Assembly (NCBI GenBank): GCA_030950825.1
Contig: JAUZQT010000048.1
Location: 1-6,470, forward strand
Direction of reading: 5' to 3'
Length of the DNA: 6,470 bases
Source: Mariprofundaceae bacterium
Lineage (GTDB): Bacteria > Pseudomonadota > Zetaproteobacteria > Mariprofundales > Mariprofundaceae
The notes under the pieces were generated by a model, which was not told the origin of the DNA, searched no databases, and saw only the letters and a list, made by a program, of their open reading frames with translations. Positions 1 to 5,109 of this stretch are shown here, in pieces (positions within the stretch are counted from its first letter, which is position 1; each line of letters starts with the position of its first letter). Both the position numbers and the translations under genes were made by a program.

Positions 1-284
1 TCGCCAAATTGAATATCCAGCGTATGAAATGCCGTATAAGCGATATGATTATCTGAAGGAAAGAAGGTGCGCGAACATATTGCACACGCTTCGGGAAAGT
101 GTTTTTCGTAATGATGGGCAGGAAGTTTTTGAGTTCGACCAAAGCCCTTTTTTTCAGGTTGTTTGCCAGCTTTACGTTTTGGTTTTTCTTTAGGTTTGGG
201 GGATGATGGGCTCTGTTCTTCAGAGATATCTTCATCAGACTTGATCGGAAGTGAATCTATTTTCTCTTCATCAAGCTGTCTTAG
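1..284 (-). pseudogene. IS66-like transposase (TnpC) N-terminal region, 5'-disrupted and cut by window edge
   Basis: The minus strand is open from the TAA at 291-293 down to position 1, about 94 codons, with no ATG, GTG or CTG-type start that makes sense. The translation begins with an acidic, low-complexity stretch (QLDEEKIDSLPIK), passes through a Lys/Pro-rich linker (KPKEKPKRKAGKQ), then reads KKGFGRTQKLPAHHYEKHFP followed by CAIC. This linker, the GRTQ-like motif and the following CxxC zinc-knuckle pair are the layout I know from the N-terminal part of IS66-family TnpC transposases, ahead of the DDE domain, which would lie beyond position 1. The family call is from memory of motifs, not an alignment. 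The gene lacks its beginning: the frame runs into a stop inside the inserted 285-356 element. Whether the rest of the transposase is intact cannot be seen. Another transposase with a similar zinc-binding head remains possible. Confidence 0.7.
281..284. repeat. TTAG direct repeat, left copy of putative target-site duplication
   Basis: TTAG directly precedes the left inverted repeat and is repeated directly after the right one at 357-360. The pair brackets the 72-bp element exactly. A 4-base match alone could be chance; its position at both element ends is what gives it weight. Confidence 0.45.
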
Positions 285-356
285 CCTGCATTATTCACAA
301 ATGCTGCCGCGCCCTGGCTTGCTCCTTTGTCCACGGTGATTCATGAATAATGCGGA
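285..356. mobile_element. 72-bp MITE-like element with terminal inverted repeats
   Basis: The left end CCTGCATTATTCA (285-297) and the reverse complement of the right end, TCCGCATTATTCA (344-356), match at 11 of 13 positions, including an unbroken 10-base core GCATTATTCA. The element is flanked by identical TTAG tetranucleotides at 281-284 and 357-360, as expected for a 4-bp target-site duplication. The 46-bp interior has no coding potential and no further terminal symmetry, so this is a non-autonomous miniature element or the fused ends of a larger insertion sequence after internal deletion. The 4-bp duplication and the GCATTATTCA core remind me of IS1380-type ends, but I could not check this. 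It places a stop codon in the minus-strand transposase frame, which supports its being a later insertion into that gene. Confidence 0.5.
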
Positions 357-360
357 TTAG
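357..360. repeat. TTAG direct repeat, right copy of putative target-site duplication
   Basis: This is the second TTAG, immediately outside the right inverted repeat. Removing the element plus one copy (76 bp) would join the transposase frame to an open stretch that reaches ATG codons at 379-381 and 388-390 on the minus strand. Confidence 0.45.
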
Positions 361-369
361 ACCATGGTC

Positions 370-388
370 GCTAAGTATCATACTTAGC
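370..388. repeat. Perfect 19-bp palindrome
   Basis: GCTAAGTAT-C-ATACTTAGC reads the same on both strands around the central base at 379, giving 9-bp arms. It could bind a dimeric regulator, form a small hairpin, or be an end feature of a mobile element. It does not match the E. coli TrpR operator pattern around CTAGTTAACTAG. If the ATG at 388-390 (minus strand) ever started the transposase, this hairpin would fold over its initiation region. Confidence 0.45.
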
Positions 389-404
389 ATAGAATAATAT
401 ACTA

Positions 405-464
405 TTAACGCTTAAAATACAATAAGTTATAGGGGATCTGAATAATTACTGTTTTTCTGCTCAT
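405..464 (-). CDS. Tiny ORF (19 aa) with good ribosome binding site; possible 5' remnant of a broken gene
   Basis: On the minus strand ATG at 462-464 is preceded by AAGGA (471-475) with a 6-nt spacer, a near-ideal initiation site. The frame reads MSRKTVIIQIPYNLLYFKR and stops at 405-407. The product has no recognisable function. Because the transposase fragment downstream on the same strand lacks its start, this may be the original initiation site of that or another disrupted gene; reaching the transposase frame would require frameshifts and removal of the 285-356 element. It could equally be chance in an AT-rich stretch. Confidence 0.22.
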   Translation of the reverse strand: MSRKTVIIQIPYNLLYFKR

Positions 465-500
465 TTTGGTTCCTTTTTTGCTAAATTCTGGCTTAAAAGG

Positions 501-534
501 AATAAGAATCGCGACTTATTGGTCTAATTTTTTT
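501..534 (+). terminator. Weak AT-rich hairpin followed by a T-run
   Basis: AATAAG (501-506) and CTTATT (515-520) form a 6-bp stem with an 8-nt loop containing TCGCGA. A run of seven T (528-534) follows, but 7 nt past the stem. The stem is short and has a single G-C pair, so termination would be weak. It lies ahead of trpF and might belong to leader control or to the end of a lost upstream gene. Confidence 0.2.
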
Positions 535-564
535 GAGGCAGTGCACTATTCAACCCACCACGGT

Positions 565-638
565 TTTGCCCAAGCTCTTCATTGAAAATTTCTCACGTAC
601 ACGAGTGCGTTGTGCTTTTAGCCTTGATCTTGGGCAAA
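565..638. repeat. Perfect 10-bp inverted repeat in the trpF leader
   Basis: TTTGCCCAAG (565-574) is exactly complementary to CTTGGGCAAA (629-638) across a 54-nt spacer. If transcribed toward trpF, the arms could close a large stem-loop ending about 70 nt before the trpF start. I see no T-run after it and no Trp-rich leader peptide inside it, so classical attenuation is not supported. Confidence 0.4.
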
Positions 639-710
639 TCAACGGCAACCCGAACAGCTACAGGATATTTTTAGATATGCTGACCAATTACTTCTTGTTA
701 TGCTTCGCTG

Positions 711-1340
711 ATGGATGGTTCCCTTCGTACACGCATCAAGGTTTGTGGTATTACACGCTTAGAAGATGCTTTAGCGGCATCTCAGCTTGGTATTGATGCA
801 ATAGGCTTCGTTTTTTATGATAAATCGCCCCGTTTTATTGAACCAATGAAGGCAGCGGCGATTATTCGAGAACTTCCACCATTTGTATCTGCCGTGGGGC
901 TTTTCGTGAACCCTAAACAAGGTTTGATTGATGATGTTCTTAACCTTTGTCCCTTGGGTGTTGTGCAGTTACATGGTGATGAAAGCCCCGATTTTTGCCA
1001 AGCTCAGTCAAGAAGAGTCATCAAGGCTATTGCTGTGAACTCGGCCGAAGATCTTGAATGTGCCCAGCAATACCGTTGTAGTATATTGCTGGATGCCAAG
1101 GCACCCAAGGGCGTTTATGGGGGCAACGGAAAATCATTTGATTGGTCGCTGTTGAGGCACTTCCAACATGATTATCCGCTGATTTTAGCCGGCGGATTGA
1201 ATGTGAAGAATGTGGCCTTGGCACTTTCTCATCGCCAATGGTTCGCACTGGATGTATCTTCGGGTGTGGAAACAGGTGCTGGCATTAAAGATGCTGATAA
1301 AATGCGTGCTTTTATGGCATGCCTTCAAAGCGCTGAATAG
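711..1340 (+). CDS. trpF: Phosphoribosylanthranilate isomerase
   Basis: This enzyme converts N-(5-phosphoribosyl)anthranilate to the carboxyphenylamino-deoxyribulose phosphate intermediate, the third step of tryptophan synthesis from chorismate, in the cytosol. The 209-residue product is a full-length single-domain TIM barrel. Visible motifs are RIKVCGIT (residues 8-15) with the catalytic general-base Cys12, VGLFVN (62-67), VQLHGDES (85-92), ILLDAKAP with the general-acid Asp128, GGNGKSFDW (137-145), LILAGGLN (157-164) and the phosphate-binding DVSSGVE (181-187). The usual GGTG turn is GGNG here. The start is the only in-frame ATG after the TGA at 681-683; it leaves four extra residues before the usual RTRIK and has no obvious ribosome binding site. 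It is the first gene of the operon, 26 nt ahead of trpB. It is a stand-alone trpF, not fused to trpC. Confidence 0.96.
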   Translation: MDGSLRTRIKVCGITRLEDALAASQLGIDAIGFVFYDKSPRFIEPMKAAAIIRELPPFVSAVGLFVNPKQGLIDDVLNLCPLGVVQLHGDESPDFCQAQSRRVIKAIAVNSAEDLECAQQYRCSILLDAKAPKGVYGGNGKSFDWSLLRHFQHDYPLILAGGLNVKNVALALSHRQWFALDVSSGVETGAGIKDADKMRAFMACLQSAE

Positions 1341-1366
1341 ATGATAAAGACGGTGGCAAAAACAGC

Positions 1367-2620
1367 ATGCTAAATGATTTGATGTACGATTTAGATATTA
1401 AACATGCGCCTGATGCGGGTGGGCACTTTAAGGCCAATGGCACCTTGTTCGGTGGGCGTTTCGCGGCTGAAACACTGATGCAGCCTTTACAGGAGATTGA
1501 ACAGGCGTTTTTCGACGCTTGGGCAGACCCTAAATTTCATGCTGAGCGCCTAGATTTACTTAAACATTATGTTGGCCGTGCCACCCCTCTTTATCATGCC
1601 AAACATCTTACTGCTGAAGTGGGTGGCGCGCAGATTTACCTGAAACGGGAAGACTTAAATCATACGGGTGCGCATAAGGTAAATAATACCATTGGTCAGG
1701 CTTTACTGGCTCGGCGTATGGGAAAAAATAAAGTTATCGCAGAAACAGGTGCAGGACAGCATGGCGTTGCAACGGCGACTGTCGCAGCAATGTTCAATAT
1801 GCAATGTGATATTTATATGGGTCGCGAAGACATCCGCCGGCAGGCACCCAATGTATTCCGCATGAAGTTATTGGGAGCCAATGTTATTGCTGTGGATTCG
1901 GGTACGGCAACGTTAAAAGATGCCGTAAATGAGGCCTTGCGCGTTTGGGTTGCAAGCTGTGAAGACACTTACTACATTTTCGGCACGGCGGCTGGCCCCC
2001 ACCCCTTTCCATTGATGGTGCGCCAATTTCACACGGTCATTGGTCAGGAAGCACGAGCACAATGCCTGGCGCAAGCTGGAAAACTCCCCGATGTTGCTGT
2101 TGCATGTGTTGGCGGAGGCTCCAATGCGATAGGCTTGCTGCACCCTTTGCGGGATGATGATATTCGCCTTGTTGCCGTTGAGGCCGCTGGGTATGGGCTG
2201 GAATCTGGTGAGCATGCTGCAGCTTTAGCCAAAGGAAGCCCAGGTATTATTCATGGTAGCCTGAGTTACTTACTGGAAGATGATGAGGGGCAGGTGCAAG
2301 GCACCCACAGTATTTCTGCTGGCCTTGACTATCCAGGTGTTGGCCCTGAGTTGGCTGCCATGATGGAGAATGGTCACTTAGAGCTTGATAGTGCGACTGA
2401 TCGCGATGCTTTGGATGCCTTTCAAAGGCTGACCAAAGCAGAAGGTATTATTCCTGCGTTGGAGTCCAGTCATGCGTTGGCGGCTGGTATGCGGATTGCG
2501 GCAGGCATGATGCCAGATCAAATAGTTCTGATTAACTTGTCGGGCCGTGGTGATAAAGATTTGGGCACTGTGATGGATATGTTAGGGCTTAGTTGTGATA
2601 CACAGGAGTTTTCGGCATGA
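1367..2620 (+). CDS. trpB: Tryptophan synthase beta subunit
   Basis: The PLP-dependent beta subunit condenses indole, channelled from the alpha subunit, with serine to give tryptophan. The 417-residue product is complete and of the TrpB1 type. Motifs: GRATPLYHA (70-78); YLKREDLNHTGAHKVNN (91-107) with the PLP Schiff-base Lys104; AETGAGQHG (125-133) with the catalytic Glu126; the phosphate-binding loop GGGSNA (249-254); SISAGLDYPGVGPE (315-328) with Asp321, matching Asp305 of the Salmonella enzyme; ALESSHALA (364-372); and NLSGRGDKD (390-398) with Ser392 near the PLP nitrogen. Relative to Salmonella (Lys87) the N-terminus is about 17 residues longer. A start at the second in-frame ATG (1382) would trim five of these; only a weak GGTGG at 1352-1356 precedes the first ATG, so the exact start is open. 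The last codon overlaps trpA (ATGA). Confidence 0.98.
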   Translation: MLNDLMYDLDIKHAPDAGGHFKANGTLFGGRFAAETLMQPLQEIEQAFFDAWADPKFHAERLDLLKHYVGRATPLYHAKHLTAEVGGAQIYLKREDLNHTGAHKVNNTIGQALLARRMGKNKVIAETGAGQHGVATATVAAMFNMQCDIYMGREDIRRQAPNVFRMKLLGANVIAVDSGTATLKDAVNEALRVWVASCEDTYYIFGTAAGPHPFPLMVRQFHTVIGQEARAQCLAQAGKLPDVAVACVGGGSNAIGLLHPLRDDDIRLVAVEAAGYGLESGEHAAALAKGSPGIIHGSLSYLLEDDEGQVQGTHSISAGLDYPGVGPELAAMMENGHLELDSATDRDALDAFQRLTKAEGIIPALESSHALAAGMRIAAGMMPDQIVLINLSGRGDKDLGTVMDMLGLSCDTQEFSA

Positions 2621-3417
2621 GTCGTTTATCCGAAGTTTTCATGCGTTGTCAGTCGGAAAAGCGCACTGCATTGATTGGCTACTTAACGGCTGGAGATCCT
2701 GATATAAGCACGTCAGAATCGTTGTTTCTTAGGCTAGCAGAACACGTAGATGTTTTGGAAATCGGCATGCCTTTTTCTGATCCTGCGGCAGATGGGTCTG
2801 TGATTCAAGCAGCCAGCGAGCGAGCTTTGGCCGCGGGGACACATATTGCGGATGTATTTTCCCTTGCATCCAGCGTTCGTGAGGTTTATCCTGATATAGG
2901 CATTGTATTGATGGGCTATGCCAACACCCCTTTTGTGCTGGGATTTGATGTTTTTTCCAAGCAGGCTGCTGCGGCGGGTGTTGATGCTGTATTGCTGGTT
3001 GATATGCCGCCTGAAGAAGGTTATTTATGTGATGATATTTTCAAGCGATACGGACTTGATAGAATTCTTCTCTTATCACCGACTTCCAACGAAGAACGAA
3101 TAAAGCTTGCAAACAAGCATGCTAGCGGCTTTATTTATTATGTATCCTTAAATGGCATTACTGGAGCTGATATGGGTGAAATGGCAGAAATTAAACACAA
3201 GGTTCACGCTATTCGCGCCCATACAGATTTACCAATATGTGTTGGTTTTGGTGTCAAGACAGCAGAACAAGCCAGCCAAGTTGCCACTTTCTCCGACGGT
3301 GTAGTGGTTGGCAGCCACTTTGTTGGACAAATTACGACGCACTTAAAACAGCGAGAAACCATGTTGTCAGCAATCTCGAGCGCTGCACACACTATGAAAA
3401 CAGCGTTGCAAGCATGA
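2617..3417 (+). CDS. trpA: Tryptophan synthase alpha subunit
   Basis: The alpha subunit cleaves indole-3-glycerol phosphate to indole and glyceraldehyde 3-phosphate and passes indole to TrpB in the alpha2-beta2 complex. The 266-residue TIM barrel has the usual family length. Motifs: GYLTAGDPD (21-29); LEIGMPFSDPAADG (47-60) with catalytic Glu48 and Asp59, spaced 11 apart as in Glu49/Asp60 of the enteric enzyme; MGYANTPF (99-106); YYVSLNGITGAD (174-185); the phosphate-binding GFGVKTAEQ (210-218) and VVVGSHFV (229-236). The last motif has His-Phe where Ala or Arg plus a small residue is more common. ATG overlaps the trpB stop by 4 nt and has AGGAG at 2604-2608, 8 nt upstream, so the two subunits are translationally coupled. 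The gene ends in a second ATGA overlap with the MBL-fold gene. Confidence 0.97.
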   Translation: MSRLSEVFMRCQSEKRTALIGYLTAGDPDISTSESLFLRLAEHVDVLEIGMPFSDPAADGSVIQAASERALAAGTHIADVFSLASSVREVYPDIGIVLMGYANTPFVLGFDVFSKQAAAAGVDAVLLVDMPPEEGYLCDDIFKRYGLDRILLLSPTSNEERIKLANKHASGFIYYVSLNGITGADMGEMAEIKHKVHAIRAHTDLPICVGFGVKTAEQASQVATFSDGVVVGSHFVGQITTHLKQRETMLSAISSAAHTMKTALQA

Positions 3418-4199
3418 AAATAAGGGTATTAGGTTGTTATGGTGGCCAACTGCTGGGTTTCCATTTGAGTTCTTTTTTGGTGAACGACTCCATCCTTCTC
3501 GATGCTGGTTCGCCAACAGTCACCCTTACGCTGGAAGAGCAGCGCTATATTCGTCATGTGTTTGTTTCACACACACACCTTGATCATATTCAAGATATTG
3601 CATTTTTGGCCGATAATCGTTCTTTAAAACGTATGGGTGGCGCGAATGAAAATCGTTGTATTACCATTCATAGCCTGCAAGAGAATTTGGATACGCTAAA
3701 AACACATTTCCTGAACAATGCCATTTGGCCAGACTTTACTAAAATACCAACTGTGAAAGACCCTATTTTAAAGTTGTCAGCGATTGAGGAGATGAAAAAG
3801 GTTGTTGTTGATGGTGTCAGCATTACACCTATTCGCATGAATCACCCTGTTCCATGTACAGGTTTTTTATTGGAGCAGGATGGCAAACAATTTATTTATT
3901 CAGCCGATACAGGCATAACGGATGATTTGTGGAAGGTTGCCAATGCTCAACCCAATTTGCGTGGCATTATTGTTGATTGTTCTTTCCCCAACGCCTACGC
4001 TGAACTTGCGAGCATTAGCGGCCACTTAACGCCGAAGCAAATGGCTCATGAATTGAAAAAGCTTAACAAGCTGGGATCCATGCCGATTTATTTGTTTCAT
4101 ATGAAACCAGAGACACTAAGCCTTATGACGGCTGAAGTTGAAGCAGAAAACATCCCCCACTTGCGTATGCTAACGCAGGTGGATGAACTTTTATTGTAA
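3414..4199 (+). CDS. MBL-fold metallo-hydrolase, class II cyclic-nucleotide phosphodiesterase-like
   Basis: The 261-residue product is a compact metallo-beta-lactamase-fold enzyme without signal peptide or membrane segment, so probably cytosolic. It opens with MKIRVLGCYGG and LLDAG (28-32). The dinuclear metal site is complete: HTHLDH (His53, His55, Asp57, His58), His144 in MNHPV, Asp165 in SADTG and His229 in FHMKP; a further conserved-looking His204 lies in SGHLT. The HxHLDH motif followed by IQDIAFLADN, and the SADTG and GHLT blocks, resemble class II 3',5'-cyclic-nucleotide phosphodiesterases and their RNase Z-like relatives. Substrate is not established; cyclic nucleotide, another phosphodiester or a lactone-type ester are possible. 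I chose ATG 3414 because family homology starts there and it overlaps the trpA stop as ATGA; the longer frame back to 3237 lies within trpA. No strong ribosome binding site is seen, consistent with coupling. It ends 9 nt before accD. Confidence 0.85.
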   Translation: MKIRVLGCYGGQLLGFHLSSFLVNDSILLDAGSPTVTLTLEEQRYIRHVFVSHTHLDHIQDIAFLADNRSLKRMGGANENRCITIHSLQENLDTLKTHFLNNAIWPDFTKIPTVKDPILKLSAIEEMKKVVVDGVSITPIRMNHPVPCTGFLLEQDGKQFIYSADTGITDDLWKVANAQPNLRGIIVDCSFPNAYAELASISGHLTPKQMAHELKKLNKLGSMPIYLFHMKPETLSLMTAEVEAENIPHLRMLTQVDELLL

Positions 4200-4202
4200 G
4201 GA
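4198..4202 (+). promoter_or_regulatory. Ribosome binding site of accD (AAGGA)
   Basis: AAGGA overlaps the stop codon of the MBL-fold gene and lies 6 nt before ATG 4209. This decides the accD start in favour of that ATG over the in-frame TTG at 4203, which would sit directly against the site. Confidence 0.75.
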
Positions 4203-4208
4203 TTGCGC

Positions 4209-5081
4209 ATGAATTGGATCACCCGCTTAATTGAGAGCCCTAAAACAATTTTGTCATCCAAGCCTGAGAGCAGCGCACCCGAAGGTATGTGGATTAAGTG
4301 TCCTGGCTGTTCGGATACCTTGTACAACAAGGAACTTGCGCGCTCGCAAATGGTCTGTCCTCGTTGTGATCAACACTTGCGTATCAATGCAGCAGAGCGT
4401 GCGAATTGCCTTTTTGATGACGATAGTTTTGAAGAGTTTGATGGCAAGCTTCGATCCGCAGATCCGCTTGATTTTAAAGATTTGAAACGCTACAAAGACC
4501 GCTTGAAAGAGGCGAATAAACGTGTGGGAAAACAAGATGCCATGCGTAATTATTTAGGGGACATATGCGGCCAAACAGCATCCGTTTCTATTTTTGAGTT
4601 TAAATTTATGGGCGGCAGCATGGGCTCGGTTGTGGGTGAAAAAATTGTGCGCGGTATGGAGCGTGCCGTGGAACGAAAGTGCCCCTATTTACTGGTTACC
4701 GCATCGGGTGGGGCGCGCATGCAGGAAAGCTTGTTGTCATTGATGCAAATGGCAAAAACATCATCTGCAGCCAACCGTTTAAATGAGGCAAAATTACCTT
4801 TTATTTGTTTGCTGACGGATCCAACCATGGGTGGCGTTTCGGCTTCTGTGGCATGGCTGGGTGATGTGATTATTGCGGAGCCAGATGCCTTGATTGGTTT
4901 TGCTGGCCCGCGTGTGATTCAGGAAACGGTTGGTGAAAAACTTCCTGAAGGCTTCCAGCGTTCTGATTTTTTGTTGGCGCATGGTTTAATTGATGATGTA
5001 GTGGATCGCCGTGAACTGCGTGATTATTTGAAGGTGTTGTTTGAACACCTTATGCAGCGCGCTTATCGTCCAGCACAGTAA
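4209..5081 (+). CDS. accD: Acetyl-CoA carboxylase carboxyltransferase subunit beta
   Basis: AccD pairs with AccA to form the carboxyltransferase, which moves CO2 from carboxybiotin on AccB to acetyl-CoA, giving malonyl-CoA for fatty acid synthesis. From ATG 4209 the product is 290 residues, normal for the family. An N-terminal four-cysteine zinc ribbon is intact (CPGC at 31-34, CPRC at 50-53). The crotonase-like carboxyltransferase domain follows, with GGSMGSVVGEK (135-145), SGGARMQE (166-173), TDPTMGGVSAS (203-213) and GFAGPRVI (230-237), the last groups supplying backbone amides for the oxyanion holes and CoA binding. accA is not in the window, as usual where the two subunits are unlinked. 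It sits 28 nt before folC; this accD-folC pairing is common in proteobacteria. Confidence 0.97.
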   Translation: MNWITRLIESPKTILSSKPESSAPEGMWIKCPGCSDTLYNKELARSQMVCPRCDQHLRINAAERANCLFDDDSFEEFDGKLRSADPLDFKDLKRYKDRLKEANKRVGKQDAMRNYLGDICGQTASVSIFEFKFMGGSMGSVVGEKIVRGMERAVERKCPYLLVTASGGARMQESLLSLMQMAKTSSAANRLNEAKLPFICLLTDPTMGGVSASVAWLGDVIIAEPDALIGFAGPRVIQETVGEKLPEGFQRSDFLLAHGLIDDVVDRRELRDYLKVLFEHLMQRAYRPAQ

Positions 5082-5109
5082 ACCAACTTTATAGATTTAC
5101 GAATAACGA

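Larger units (their letters stand above)
361..710. other. Non-coding stretch between the mobile-element debris and trpF
   Basis: These 350 bases contain no convincing gene. Present are an 8-bp palindrome ACCATGGT (361-368), a 19-bp palindrome (370-388), a 19-codon minus-strand ORF (405-464), an AT-rich hairpin with a T-run (501-534) and a 10-bp inverted repeat with a 54-nt spacer (565-638). The promoter of the trpF operon should lie here or farther left, but I found no hexamer pair of convincing quality and spacing: TTGCTA at 478-483 and TAAGAA at 503-508 are 19 nt apart and both are poor. The first 50 to 100 bases may be remains of the interrupted transposase region; the rest may be original trp leader. 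Confidence 0.6.

Noticed and set aside
370..388. TrpR operator
   Set aside because: The palindrome does not share the CTAG-containing half-sites of the known operator, and it lies over 300 nt from trpF.
593..670. Minus-strand frame reading PVAVRVAVDLPK, faintly like the start of a PriA-type protein
   Set aside because: It is only about 24 codons between two stops, has no start codon, and the similarity is too short to trust.
531..710. Trp-type attenuator with leader peptide
   Set aside because: No short frame with tandem Trp codons and a following hairpin plus T-run is present before trpF.
533..796. Plus-strand 87-codon frame from a TTG overlapping the trpF start
   Set aside because: It has no ribosome binding site, no recognisable composition, and overlaps the well-supported trpF N-terminus in another frame.
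3237..3413. N-terminal extension of the MBL-fold gene
   Set aside because: It lies within trpA in another frame; the family N-terminus begins at ATG 3414, which overlaps the trpA stop.
4203..4208. TTG start for accD two codons upstream
   Set aside because: It abuts the AAGGA site without spacing, whereas ATG 4209 is ideally spaced.
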